Shown here: positions 21,072 through 30,783 of the stretch, piece by piece | Layout of the letters: every line of letters starts with the position of its first letter | Numbering within the stretch: position 1 is the stretch's first letter | DNA from: Sycon ciliatum | Lineage: Eukaryota; Porifera; Calcarea; Leucosolenida; Sycettidae | Length of the DNA stretch: 64,000 nucleotides | NCBI RefSeq assembly: GCF_964019385.1 | Contig: NC_088654.1 | Location: 15,434,863-15,498,862 of the forward strand | Direction of reading: 5' to 3' | Notes under the pieces: generated by a model | Told to the model about the DNA's origin: nothing | Database searches by the model: none | What the model saw: only the letters and a program-made list of their open reading frames with translations | Translations under genes and position numbers: made by a program

Positions 21072-22322
21072 TGTTGTGGTTGTCGTCGTTATCGTCGTCG
21101 TTGTTGATGTTGTAGTCGGTTGTTGTCGTCGTTATCGTCGTCGTTGTTGATGTTGTTATTGGTTGTTGTTGTCGGTTGTTGCCGGTTGTTGTCGTCGTTT
21201 GTTGTTGGTTGTTGTTGGTTGTTGTTGATGTTGTAGTCGGTTGTTGTCGTCGTTATCGTCGTCGTTGTTGATGTTGTTATTGGTTGTTGTTGTCGGTTGT
21301 TGCCGGTTGTTGTCGTCGTTTGTTGTTGGTTGTTGTTGGTTGTTGTTGATGTTGTTGTCGGTTGTTGTCGTCGTTATCGTCGTCGTTGTAGATGTTGTTA
21401 TTGGTTGTTGTTGGTTGTTGTTGTGTGTTGTTGTCGGTTGTTGTTGGCTGTTGGATGTTGTTGTCGGTTGTTGCTGGTTATTGTTGGTTGTTGTTGGTTG
21501 TTGTTGTTGTCGGTTGTTGTCGGTTGTTGGGTGTTGTTGTCGGTTGTTGGGTGTTCTTGTTGGCTGGTGTTGGTTGTTGTTGGTTGTTGTCGGTTGTTGT
21601 CCGTTGTTGTCGGCTGTTGCTAGTTGTTGCTGGTTGTTGTTGTTGGCTGTTGTTGGTTGTTGTTGGATGTTGTTGTCGGTTGTTGTCGGTTGCTAGTTGT
21701 TGGTTGTAGTTGGTTGTTGTCGGTTGTTGTTGGTTGTTGTCGGTTGTTTTCGGCCGTTGTCGGTTGTTGTTGTTTATTGTTGGCTGTTGTTGGTTGTTGT
21801 TGGGTGTTGTTTGGTATTGTTGTCGGTTGTTGCCGGTTGTCGTTTGCTGTTGTTGGTTGTTGTTGCCGGTTGTTGTCGGTTGTTGGGTGTTGTTGTCGGT
21901 TGTTGGGTGTTGTTGTTGTCGGTTGTTGGGTGGTGTTGTTGGTTGTTGTTGGTTGTTGTTGGTTGTTGCCGGATGTTGTCGGTTGTTGTTGGTTGTTGTT
22001 GTCGGTTGTTGTCGGTTGTTGTCGGTTGTTGTTGGTTGTTGTTGGTTGTTGTTGGTTGTTGTTGGTTGTTGTTGGCTGTTGTTGGCTGTTGTTGTCGGTT
22101 GTTGTTGGTTGTTGTTGGTAGTTGTTGTCGGTTGCTGTCGGTTGTTGTCGGTTGTTGTCGGTTGTTGTTGTTTGTTGTTGGTTGTTGTTGGTTGTTGTTG
22201 GTTGTTGTTGGTTGTTGTTGGCTGTTGTTGTTTGTTGTTGGTTGTTGTTGTCGGTTGTTGTCGGTTGTTGGGTGTTGTTGTTGGTTATTGTCGGTTGTTG
22301 TCGGTTGTTGTCGGTTGTTGTG
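21072..22322. repeat. 1.25-kb GGTTGTTGTY array, left arm
   Basis: Degenerate 10-bp units (GGTTGTTGTT, GGTTGTTGTC) with almost no A and few C on this strand. The first 300 bases have a longer unit of about 120 bp containing GTTGTCGTCGTTATCGTCG. Because 10 is not a multiple of 3, every frame on the complementary strand reads the same low-complexity N/Q/T peptide; the several long frames here are composition artefacts. GG pairs every 10 bases could form two-tier G-quadruplexes. Confidence 0.9.
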
Positions 22323-22537
22323 TTTTAACCCTTTGCGGTGCATCAGTCATTAACGACTGATATTGTGTACATACCGTAAAACTGTCGTAACTCCATCGAT
22401 TTTAGTCCTGTTGCACATATCGAAATATGTAGATTAATCGTTATTTTGTTCATTATCCAGGAGGATGTTGCTATGATTCAGTACCATTTTTTCGCATAAT
22501 GAGACAAGTTTGTGTAACGTTAGTGTGACGTGGGTAT

Positions 22538-22575
22538 GCTGATTGGATGCGAGGTGGTGAGAGTATGCTGATTGG
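22538..22575. promoter_or_regulatory. Paired GCTGATTGG (CCAAT) boxes, left arm
   Basis: TATGCTGATTGG occurs twice 29 bp apart (GCTGATTGG at 22538-22546 and 22567-22575). The same word appears in the promoter repeats of the 256-aa gene. Inverted CCAAT boxes usually bind NF-Y. The gene served here is unclear. Confidence 0.5.
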
Positions 22576-22819
22576 CCGATAACAATTAGTGGAAGGGATA
22601 AAGTAATGCGCTGCTTGTGCAGCGTAACCAAACACATGGTCTGTGGGAAACACCCTAGTAAAATAAATAAAATAATAATAACACGAATTGCCACCGGCAC
22701 TTGAGAGACTCGAGCCCCGCCACCTTGTTCAAATCGGACTTGGTAGCTTCGTATTGGAACTTAATCTTCTTCTTTTTGAGGTATGACCGTACAAAACGCG
22801 CTTGGAGTTTTCATTTATT

Positions 22820-23188
22820 TTATTTTTTCATTGCAACTTTTTTAGCAGATGTCCACTCGTGAAACAACGGTGAATCTGGAACGAATAAATGGTCCATGCC
22901 AAAGGCATGACGAGTCTCGAAGTCTTCACATTCATGATGGAACCTTGTCATGATTGACGCATTCCTTGATGGTGCGCACATGAAATCAACCTGGCTCATC
23001 TTTTCCAATTCCATTCTTTTCACATCCTGCAACCCATACCCTACTAGTATCAGTGGGGACGCTAGAATCAGAAGAGGCAAGGCAGCACTCTTCCGTGGAT
23101 GTATTACTCGACACAACACCACCCATACTTGTTTTCTAGAAGTTTTGAATATAATGATATATTGCAGTAGGAAGTAGTATACAGTCAA
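22820..23188 (-). CDS. Possible small membrane protein, left-arm copy
   Basis: Mirror of 27057-27425; no base difference was noticed. See the right-arm entry. The start is uncertain. Confidence 0.3.
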   Translation of the reverse strand: MTVYYFLLQYIIIFKTSRKQVWVVLCRVIHPRKSAALPLLILASPLILVGYGLQDVKRMELEKMSQVDFMCAPSRNASIMTRFHHECEDFETRHAFGMDHLFVPDSPLFHEWTSAKKVAMKK

Positions 23189-23248
23189 ATAGGATAGGAT
23201 AAGAATGAATGATCAGCTGTCTGATAAAGAATGCAGTTCATTAAAGAC

Positions 23249-24019
23249 TTATTGGAAGCTCTCTACCAGCTGATCGTCTTGTTGAACGGCGACACTGCAT
23301 AATGATATGAAGCTCTCAGTTAGCTGTTTCAGTTCCGTGGTAGAAAGTGTCATGTGCGCGTCCAGAGCACGATGAAAACATCTGGGCTCCACGTGGATGC
23401 AGACGATTGGAGCAACAGTAAGACGTACCTTCAACGCCTGCTCGTCAATGTCGAGGGAGACTGCCCCGGGGTAGATGAAAACATCTTGTTCCACATCCAG
23501 TTCGAACGAGCTGGTCGGGACTAGCTTGCTTTCACCGTTGATGTACACCCGACATTGACCGTCGGACGAACGTGATGGGTAGAAGTTGGTCTTGATCTTC
23601 TCCACACGTCCTCTTCGGAGAGTGTCACGGAGCGATGGACAAGTCTTGATCAAGTTCGTAATGATGAACTCAGTGGACTCATTCAGGTCGATGTAAACCT
23701 GTCCTTGAGCATCTTTGCGAGCTGTTGCCGTACTACCACAGGCTGGTAGAGCTCCTGAAGGGAAGTACATCTTATAACCAGGCTTGTAGAAGGATCTACC
23801 TGATGACTTGTAGGACAGTTGCATGTCCTCCTGAAACCCATCCACCACAATCTCTTTGTGGAGCTTGGTAGGAGCAGGTGGCACATAGCGACGCTTAGCC
23901 GGTACTGCGTTCGAAGAGAGCACAACTTGAGGAGGGTCAGCAGGAAGAGCGGAATTCTTCCTCACCCGTCGCTCGTAAAGGGAATCCATCTTCCAGGAAG
24001 CGAAGGCAGAACAACTCAT
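23249..24019 (-). CDS. Conserved 256-aa protein of unknown function, left-arm copy
   Basis: Mirror of 26226-26996, with the same predicted protein. See the right-arm entry. Confidence 0.6.
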   Translation of the reverse strand: MSCSAFASWKMDSLYERRVRKNSALPADPPQVVLSSNAVPAKRRYVPPAPTKLHKEIVVDGFQEDMQLSYKSSGRSFYKPGYKMYFPSGALPACGSTATARKDAQGQVYIDLNESTEFIITNLIKTCPSLRDTLRRGRVEKIKTNFYPSRSSDGQCRVYINGESKLVPTSSFELDVEQDVFIYPGAVSLDIDEQALKVRLTVAPIVCIHVEPRCFHRALDAHMTLSTTELKQLTESFISLCSVAVQQDDQLVESFQ

Positions 24020-24068
24020 CAGCACTGTATTCGATGAACGAATGACTCAACTACAGGACAACCATCTG

Positions 24069-24250
24069 TATTTATACAAGTCAGAGACGGGGGCGGATTG
24101 AAATGTTAAAAATATGTGTCAGCTAGATCAACCAATCACCATCAAGCCCGACACAAACATTTGCCCAATCAGCATTGAGCCCGCCAAAAACATTTGACCA
24201 ACCAGCATCAAACTCACCAAAAACATTTTGTCCAGTCAGCGGCATGCCCA
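24069..24250 (-). promoter_or_regulatory. Promoter of the left 256-aa gene
   Basis: Mirror of 25995-26176: TATA box at 24069-24076 on the minus strand, and the CCAAT-type tandem repeats at about 24130-24250. Confidence 0.65.
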
Positions 24251-24263
24251 CCAAATAATTATC

Positions 24264-24992
24264 TCATCTTAAAGATTCCTTACATGATACAGCCACTTTA
24301 GTGAACTGATACAGTATGGAAATAAGATCAAAGTCAAACGTGTGCAAGTTCTGAATCACGTGATCAAGTGAATAGGTTTCCCAACAATAGGCATCAATCA
24401 ATGATGTCATAAGAGATGTATCAGATGGAGATAAAATCAGCAAATTCGTACGCAACGTGGACAGTTGAGATGATGACACCATCCTGGTCGACTCCATGAG
24501 ATGCAGTACATATAGGAGTGGAAAATGCTGAGGAAGAGGTTTCATGATTCGACTGAACCTCAACCACGATACATTGCTACGAGGTAAGTAGGAACGCAGT
24601 TTACGTAGTACATCCACATTCGTATCGTATACTATGCAGGATAATGCTATAGCATAGTTTAAACTCTTGTACAAACAGGATTTTTTCATCGCAAGTAACT
24701 GCTCCCGAAGAGGGTGTACGCAAAGCTGATCGGATAAGAGTTCAGTTTTCGAAAGAAAATGCAAAAGATGACGATCCACACCGCATAACCGCTCATGTAC
24801 AGCGTAACGCTTCTTCATCAAACTACATCTCCTATGCACATCATCTTCAGGGAAGTAAATCACCGCCATGACAAGTCCACACGAAGAACACACGTATCTT
24901 CCTTCATGTAAAACATGATCAAGATGTTGACACTGTTTTTCCTCCCCGTATTGCTCTTTTTCTTCTTCTTTCTTCTTAAATTCAGAATCCAT
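24264..24992 (-). CDS. TFIIB-like zinc-ribbon protein, left-arm copy
   Basis: Mirror of 25253-25981. One coding difference was seen: the residue after the CGLV of the zinc ribbon is Met here (T on the coding strand, position 24868) and Thr in the right arm (25377). Otherwise as the right-arm entry. Confidence 0.65.
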   Translation of the reverse strand: MDSEFKKKEEEKEQYGEEKQCQHLDHVLHEGRYVCSSCGLVMAVIYFPEDDVHRRCSLMKKRYAVHERLCGVDRHLLHFLSKTELLSDQLCVHPLREQLLAMKKSCLYKSLNYAIALSCIVYDTNVDVLRKLRSYLPRSNVSWLRFSRIMKPLPQHFPLLYVLHLMESTRMVSSSQLSTLRTNLLILSPSDTSLMTSLIDAYCWETYSLDHVIQNLHTFDFDLISILYQFTKVAVSCKESLR

Positions 24993-25045
24993 CTTCACTC
25001 CTCACCAACATCCTCATTATGACACTATATCCAGCATGATATCTA

Positions 25046-25060
25046 CTTTATATAACCAAT
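25046..25060 (-). promoter_or_regulatory. Promoter of the left TFIIB-like gene
   Basis: CTTTATATA at 25046-25054 (TATATAAAG on the minus strand) and ACCAAT at 25055-25060, about 60 bp before the ATG. Mirror of 25185-25199. Confidence 0.7.
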
Positions 25061-25115
25061 CCTATCCAGGGCAATTATCAGGTACAACCATGGGGGTAGA
25101 TGACCTCATACCCTC

Positions 25116-25129
25116 TCCGACGTGTTGGC
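25116..25129. other. Central spacer of the palindrome
   Basis: The 14 bases TCCGACGTGTTGGC are the only asymmetric sequence between the arms. Arm pairing starts at C25115/G25130 with CCTCATACCCTC against GAGGGTATGAGG. The spacer could be the loop of a former hairpin end or the scar of a head-to-head joining event. Two identical TATA promoters fire outward from it. Confidence 0.9.
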
Positions 25130-25184
25130 GAGGGTATGAGGTCATCTACCCCCATGGTTGTACCTGATAATTGCCCCGGATAGG

Positions 25185-25199
25185 ATTGGTTATATAAAG
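25185..25199 (+). promoter_or_regulatory. Promoter of the right TFIIB-like gene
   Basis: ATTGGT (inverted CCAAT) at 25185-25190 directly abuts TATATAAAG at 25191-25199; the ATG is at 25253, leaving room for a short leader. Confidence 0.7.
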
Positions 25200-25252
25200 T
25201 AGATATCATGCTGGATATAGTGTCATAATGAGGATGTTGGTGAGGAGTGAAG

Positions 25253-25981
25253 ATGGATTCTGAATTTAAGAAGAAAGAAGAAGAAAAAGAGCAATACGGG
25301 GAGGAAAAACAGTGTCAACATCTTGATCATGTTTTACATGAAGGAAGATACGTGTGTTCTTCGTGTGGACTTGTCACGGCGGTGATTTACTTCCCTGAAG
25401 ATGATGTGCATAGGAGATGTAGTTTGATGAAGAAGCGTTACGCTGTACATGAGCGGTTATGCGGTGTGGATCGTCATCTTTTGCATTTTCTTTCGAAAAC
25501 TGAACTCTTATCCGATCAGCTTTGCGTACACCCTCTTCGGGAGCAGTTACTTGCGATGAAAAAATCCTGTTTGTACAAGAGTTTAAACTATGCTATAGCA
25601 TTATCCTGCATAGTATACGATACGAATGTGGATGTACTACGTAAACTGCGTTCCTACTTACCTCGTAGCAATGTATCGTGGTTGAGGTTCAGTCGAATCA
25701 TGAAACCTCTTCCTCAGCATTTTCCACTCCTATATGTACTGCATCTCATGGAGTCGACCAGGATGGTGTCATCATCTCAACTGTCCACGTTGCGTACGAA
25801 TTTGCTGATTTTATCTCCATCTGATACATCTCTTATGACATCATTGATTGATGCCTATTGTTGGGAAACCTATTCACTTGATCACGTGATTCAGAACTTG
25901 CACACGTTTGACTTTGATCTTATTTCCATACTGTATCAGTTCACTAAAGTGGCTGTATCATGTAAGGAATCTTTAAGATGA
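25253..25981 (+). CDS. TFIIB-like zinc-ribbon protein, right-arm copy
   Basis: A 242-aa protein from the ATG at 25253 in good context (AGGAGTGAAGATGG); the frame extends two codons upstream only through GTG. After a lysine/glutamate-rich start comes a zinc ribbon: C21-x1-H23, then EGRYVCSSCGLV with C35-x2-C38. A short C/H pair, EG-x3-C-x2-CGLV, is the signature of TFIIB/Brf-type ribbons, including divergent viral ones. The rest (about 60-240) is leucine-rich and looks helical, which would suit degenerate cyclin folds, but I cannot demonstrate them. Length is below cellular TFIIB (about 310-350 aa). Likely role: recruiting RNA polymerase II to element promoters in the nucleus. It is the first gene outward from the centre, behind its own TATA box. 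Alternative: an unrelated zinc-ribbon regulator. Confidence 0.65.
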   Translation: MDSEFKKKEEEKEQYGEEKQCQHLDHVLHEGRYVCSSCGLVTAVIYFPEDDVHRRCSLMKKRYAVHERLCGVDRHLLHFLSKTELLSDQLCVHPLREQLLAMKKSCLYKSLNYAIALSCIVYDTNVDVLRKLRSYLPRSNVSWLRFSRIMKPLPQHFPLLYVLHLMESTRMVSSSQLSTLRTNLLILSPSDTSLMTSLIDAYCWETYSLDHVIQNLHTFDFDLISILYQFTKVAVSCKESLR

Positions 25982-25994
25982 GATAATTATTTGG

Positions 25995-26176
25995 TGGGCA
26001 TGCCGCTGACTGGACAAAATGTTTTTGGTGAGTTTGATGCTGGTTGGTCAAATGTTTTTGGCGGGCTCAATGCTGATTGGGCAAATGTTTGTGTCGGGCT
26101 TGATGGTGATTGGTTGATCTAGCTGACACATATTTTTAACATTTCAATCCGCCCCCGTCTCTGACTTGTATAAATA
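25995..26176 (+). promoter_or_regulatory. Promoter and CCAAT repeats of the right 256-aa gene
   Basis: Three to four imperfect repeats of about 34 bp at 25995-26115 each carry a G-TG-TTGG box followed by CAAATGTTT (clearest GCTGATTGG at 26072-26080 and GGTGATTGG at 26105-26113). A CCGCCCCCG box lies near 26148 and TATAAATA at 26169-26176, 50 bp before the ATG at 26226. Confidence 0.7.
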
Positions 26177-26225
26177 CAGATGGTTGTCCTGTAGTTGAGT
26201 CATTCGTTCATCGAATACAGTGCTG

Positions 26226-26996
26226 ATGAGTTGTTCTGCCTTCGCTTCCTGGAAGATGGATTCCCTTTACGAGCGACGGGTGAGGAAGAATTCCGCTCTT
26301 CCTGCTGACCCTCCTCAAGTTGTGCTCTCTTCGAACGCAGTACCGGCTAAGCGTCGCTATGTGCCACCTGCTCCTACCAAGCTCCACAAAGAGATTGTGG
26401 TGGATGGGTTTCAGGAGGACATGCAACTGTCCTACAAGTCATCAGGTAGATCCTTCTACAAGCCTGGTTATAAGATGTACTTCCCTTCAGGAGCTCTACC
26501 AGCCTGTGGTAGTACGGCAACAGCTCGCAAAGATGCTCAAGGACAGGTTTACATCGACCTGAATGAGTCCACTGAGTTCATCATTACGAACTTGATCAAG
26601 ACTTGTCCATCGCTCCGTGACACTCTCCGAAGAGGACGTGTGGAGAAGATCAAGACCAACTTCTACCCATCACGTTCGTCCGACGGTCAATGTCGGGTGT
26701 ACATCAACGGTGAAAGCAAGCTAGTCCCGACCAGCTCGTTCGAACTGGATGTGGAACAAGATGTTTTCATCTACCCCGGGGCAGTCTCCCTCGACATTGA
26801 CGAGCAGGCGTTGAAGGTACGTCTTACTGTTGCTCCAATCGTCTGCATCCACGTGGAGCCCAGATGTTTTCATCGTGCTCTGGACGCGCACATGACACTT
26901 TCTACCACGGAACTGAAACAGCTAACTGAGAGCTTCATATCATTATGCAGTGTCGCCGTTCAACAAGACGATCAGCTGGTAGAGAGCTTCCAATAA
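26226..26996 (+). CDS. Conserved 256-aa protein of unknown function, right-arm copy
   Basis: Not recognised. The ATG at 26226 is chosen because the frame otherwise begins at GTG; a second ATG nine codons later (MDSLYERRVRKN) is also possible. The N-terminus is basic and proline-rich to about residue 50 (KRRYVPPAPTKLHKE). The remainder has alternating hydrophobic residues typical of a beta-rich fold (YKPGYKMYFPSG, VYIDLNESTEFIITNLI, DVFIYPGAVSLDID, KVRLTVAPIVCIHV), followed by a helical C-terminus. No signal peptide, membrane segment or catalytic motif is seen. It has a strong TATA/CCAAT promoter, and both arms preserve the frame. A structural protein or a DNA-binding beta-barrel protein are possibilities, not conclusions. 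Confidence 0.6.
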   Translation: MSCSAFASWKMDSLYERRVRKNSALPADPPQVVLSSNAVPAKRRYVPPAPTKLHKEIVVDGFQEDMQLSYKSSGRSFYKPGYKMYFPSGALPACGSTATARKDAQGQVYIDLNESTEFIITNLIKTCPSLRDTLRRGRVEKIKTNFYPSRSSDGQCRVYINGESKLVPTSSFELDVEQDVFIYPGAVSLDIDEQALKVRLTVAPIVCIHVEPRCFHRALDAHMTLSTTELKQLTESFISLCSVAVQQDDQLVESFQ

Positions 26997-27056
26997 GTCT
27001 TTAATGAACTGCATTCTTTATCAGACAGCTGATCATTCATTCTTATCCTATCCTAT

Positions 27057-27425
27057 TTGACTGTATACTACTTCCTACTGCAATATATCATTATATTCAA
27101 AACTTCTAGAAAACAAGTATGGGTGGTGTTGTGTCGAGTAATACATCCACGGAAGAGTGCTGCCTTGCCTCTTCTGATTCTAGCGTCCCCACTGATACTA
27201 GTAGGGTATGGGTTGCAGGATGTGAAAAGAATGGAATTGGAAAAGATGAGCCAGGTTGATTTCATGTGCGCACCATCAAGGAATGCGTCAATCATGACAA
27301 GGTTCCATCATGAATGTGAAGACTTCGAGACTCGTCATGCCTTTGGCATGGACCATTTATTCGTTCCAGATTCACCGTTGTTTCACGAGTGGACATCTGC
27401 TAAAAAAGTTGCAATGAAAAAATAA
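27057..27425 (+). CDS. Possible small membrane protein, right-arm copy
   Basis: A 122-codon open frame with a hydrophobic stretch LPLLILASPLILVGYGL (about residues 37-53) and a charged C-terminal half ending in KKVAMKK. It is followed at once by AATAAA signals (about 27422-27432). It has no upstream ATG: the frame opens at TTG (27057), and the first ATG (27231) would remove the hydrophobic part. Either the start is in an unseen upstream exon or only the last 65 residues are made. An overlapping ATG frame at 27119-27259 begins MGGVVSS. It follows the 256-aa gene by 60 bp and could be its 3' partner. Confidence 0.3.
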   Translation: MTVYYFLLQYIIIFKTSRKQVWVVLCRVIHPRKSAALPLLILASPLILVGYGLQDVKRMELEKMSQVDFMCAPSRNASIMTRFHHECEDFETRHAFGMDHLFVPDSPLFHEWTSAKKVAMKK

Positions 27426-27669
27426 AATAAATGAAAACTCCAAGCGCGTTTTGTACGGTCATACCTCAAAAAGAAGAAGATTAAGTTCCAATACGAAGCT
27501 ACCAAGTCCGATTTGAACAAGGTGGCGGGGCTCGAGTCTCTCAAGTGCCGGTGGCAATTCGTGTTATTATTATTTTATTTATTTTACTAGGGTGTTTCCC
27601 ACAGACCATGTGTTTGGTTACGCTGCACAAGCAGCGCATTACTTTATCCCTTCCACTAATTGTTATCGG

Positions 27670-27707
27670 CCAATCAGCATACTCTCACCACCTCGCATCC
27701 AATCAGC
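27670..27707. promoter_or_regulatory. Paired CCAAT boxes, right arm
   Basis: Mirror of 22538-22575: CCAATCAGC at 27670-27678 and 27699-27707. Confidence 0.5.
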
Positions 27708-27922
27708 ATACCCACGTCACACTAACGTTACACAAACTTGTCTCATTATGCGAAAAAATGGTACTGAATCATAGCAACATCCTCCTGGATAATGAACAAA
27801 ATAACGATTAATCTACATATTTCGATATGTGCAACAGGACTAAAATCGATGGAGTTACGACAGTTTTACGGTATGTACACAATATCAGTCGTTAATGACT
27901 GATGCACCGCAAAGGGTTAAAA

Positions 27923-29173
27923 CACAACAACCGACAACAACCGACAACAACCGACAATAACCAACAACAACACCCAACAACCGACAACAACCGACAACAA
28001 CAACCAACAACAAACAACAACAGCCAACAACAACCAACAACAACCAACAACAACCAACAACAACCAACAACAAACAACAACAACCGACAACAACCGACAA
28101 CAACCGACAGCAACCGACAACAACTACCAACAACAACCAACAACAACCGACAACAACAGCCAACAACAGCCAACAACAACCAACAACAACCAACAACAAC
28201 CAACAACAACCAACAACAACCGACAACAACCGACAACAACCGACAACAACAACCAACAACAACCGACAACATCCGGCAACAACCAACAACAACCAACAAC
28301 AACCAACAACACCACCCAACAACCGACAACAACAACACCCAACAACCGACAACAACACCCAACAACCGACAACAACCGGCAACAACAACCAACAACAGCA
28401 AACGACAACCGGCAACAACCGACAACAATACCAAACAACACCCAACAACAACCAACAACAGCCAACAATAAACAACAACAACCGACAACGGCCGAAAACA
28501 ACCGACAACAACCAACAACAACCGACAACAACCAACTACAACCAACAACTAGCAACCGACAACAACCGACAACAACATCCAACAACAACCAACAACAGCC
28601 AACAACAACAACCAGCAACAACTAGCAACAGCCGACAACAACGGACAACAACCGACAACAACCAACAACAACCAACACCAGCCAACAAGAACACCCAACA
28701 ACCGACAACAACACCCAACAACCGACAACAACCGACAACAACAACAACCAACAACAACCAACAATAACCAGCAACAACCGACAACAACATCCAACAGCCA
28801 ACAACAACCGACAACAACACACAACAACAACCAACAACAACCAATAACAACATCTACAACGACGACGATAACGACGACAACAACCGACAACAACATCAAC
28901 AACAACCAACAACAACCAACAACAAACGACGACAACAACCGGCAACAACCGACAACAACAACCAATAACAACATCAACAACGACGACGATAACGACGACA
29001 ACAACCGACTACAACATCAACAACAACCAACAACAACCAACAACAAACGACGACAACAACCGGCAACAACCGACAACAACAACCAATAACAACATCAACA
29101 ACGACGACGATAACGACGACAACAACCGACTACAACATCAACAACGACGACGATAACGACGACAACCACAACA
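27923..29173. repeat. 1.25-kb AC-only array, right arm
   Basis: Mirror of 21072-22322, seen here as ACAACAACCR units. The arms appear to have kept the same unit order despite the array's inherent instability, which implies recent formation or active correction. Confidence 0.9.
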
Positions 29174-29281
29174 GTGTCCGGTAATGTGTGGTAGAGAATG
29201 GCAGTCAGCCAGACTGATTACAGTTGAACATGTATAATAATAATAACACATTTCGCGTAGTTGAGCACTAAATAAAGAAAT

Positions 29282-29515
29282 TCAGTTTTTTTTCCCCACT
29301 TCTGTCTTGTGAGCATCATCAGCAAGGTGTAGTAGCTGCTGATACTGATTTGTCCTCGAGTGTCGAGCTGCACAGTTTCTTCCAGTCTGTCTTGTCCTCT
29401 GCATGGTCTTCATGGGCACACCCAGCTTATTCAACTGAGCGACCAGACTTGTGGCTAGTGTCAACCTTGGCCACCCACGAGGTGCTTTGTTGTCCTTGTC
29501 CAAATAGCCGCTCAT
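29282..29515 (-). pseudogene. LINE ORF2 scrap inside the right arm
   Basis: Mirror of 20730-20963. Confidence 0.5.
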
Positions 29516-29601
29516 GGCTACTTAGGGTGGCGTGTCCGTGTCCATCTGTAGCACATGACTGGTCATTCGTAGTCGCCTACACGCAGCGGTGTCATGTATT
29601 A

Positions 29602-30651
29602 CTACAAGAACTCAACCAAGTCCTCAGCAGTCATGGAGTAGCGGCAGGTTGGGCAAGTTGGGCTGGAGGCAGAACTGATCCACTCCTTGATACAGTGGAA
29701 GTGAAATTCATGACCACACTCCAACTTGGATAGAGGACGGTCCAGGGTATCCTGACAAATCACACAAATGGGCTCATGACTTATTGCTGACGAGTCTACC
29801 TTAGTAGGCACTACATTGATGTACTGCAGCTCCATGGGGTGTATTGCCTGGTCTTGATGGTGGTCACCGTAATACACCCCGTTGAGGTACCACTGATAGA
29901 TACCCTCCTCCTGAGAGATGAAAGCAGGCCCATCTTCCCTATGCCGAAGGTTGTATCGGTACCACTCCCGTACACGGTTGTTACCTTCCCTGCGTATCAC
30001 GGCTGGCGCATTCTCCCTGTGGAGCCGGTCGTGATAATACCACTGGATGGTGATACCATCATCACTCCGAGTGATCCTGGCTGGTCCGTCTACTCTGTGT
30101 AGACGCCCTTGGACATACCAGGCTTCCAGCAAATAGGCGCCATCAAATCTCTCCGTCAGAGCAGGGCCGTCGCCGATCCTTTGTCTGACGCCATTCCAAT
30201 ACCACTCTTCGCGGTGTCGGTAGAACCCCTCAGAGTCTTCACCAAGGTCTGAAAATGTTTCCACTGCAGGGCCATCATACCTGTGGAGTCTTCCGGGGTG
30301 ATACCACCGTAGAATACCGCATGTGGCGTCATAATAACTGACTGCAGGACCGCCGGCTCTATGACGGGCGCCGTTGAGGTAGTACTCTATGCTACCCCGT
30401 CCTATCCAAGCCGGTTCATTAACGCGATGAAGGCGACCTCCATAGCACCAGGCGGACACTCCCCTACTATCAACAAGAGCTGGTCCGTCCTCCCGATGGA
30501 GTCTACCATCGACGTGCCAAATTTCTTGCTGCGCGTTTTGATCTGCCAACTCCACAACAGTTCTTATTGGCGTCCATCTTTCTATTAGTAAAGGACCCGT
30601 GGTGAGAGACCACGACCGGTCGTCCAAGTCTACGCCGAATGTATCAGCCAT
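29602..30651 (-). CDS. MORN-like repeat/RING-H2 E3 ubiquitin ligase, right-arm copy
   Basis: Mirror of 19594-20643 with the same 349-aa product; all RING ligands and repeat units are retained. Having two identical intact copies argues that the frame is recent or maintained. Confidence 0.85.
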   Translation of the reverse strand: MADTFGVDLDDRSWSLTTGPLLIERWTPIRTVVELADQNAQQEIWHVDGRLHREDGPALVDSRGVSAWCYGGRLHRVNEPAWIGRGSIEYYLNGARHRAGGPAVSYYDATCGILRWYHPGRLHRYDGPAVETFSDLGEDSEGFYRHREEWYWNGVRQRIGDGPALTERFDGAYLLEAWYVQGRLHRVDGPARITRSDDGITIQWYYHDRLHRENAPAVIRREGNNRVREWYRYNLRHREDGPAFISQEEGIYQWYLNGVYYGDHHQDQAIHPMELQYINVVPTKVDSSAISHEPICVICQDTLDRPLSKLECGHEFHFHCIKEWISSASSPTCPTCRYSMTAEDLVEFL

Positions 30652-30657
30652 ATCTAT

Positions 30658-30717
30658 TTACTGAGAATAATGTAACAACTCCTCCACAAACGCTTCTACA
30701 ACTGACGTCTTCTTCAT
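30658..30717 (-). promoter_or_regulatory. Upstream ORF of the MORN-RING gene, right arm
   Basis: Mirror of 19528-19587; a 19-codon frame ending six bases before the main start. Confidence 0.5.
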
Positions 30718-30766
30718 CCTGGTTTTTTCCTCTTGGTGGTTTTGGATAAGAGTTGAAAAGTCCAAA

Positions 30767-30783
30767 AGGTCAACTGATGACCT
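30767..30783. promoter_or_regulatory. AGGTCA inverted repeat in divergent promoter, right arm
   Basis: Mirror of 19462-19478, between the MORN-RING and zinc-finger genes. Confidence 0.55.

Noticed and set aside
21241-22353. Long cysteine/valine/leucine-rich open frames (and N/Q/T-rich frames on the other strand) in both arms
   Set aside because: They arise from the 10-bp GT array, which has no stop codons in several frames; all phases give the same low-complexity peptide.
27545-27811. 88-codon frame with a hydrophobic start (mirror 22434-22700)
   Set aside because: It opens at GTG without an ATG and coincides with CCAAT-type regulatory repeats; the pattern is not coding-like.
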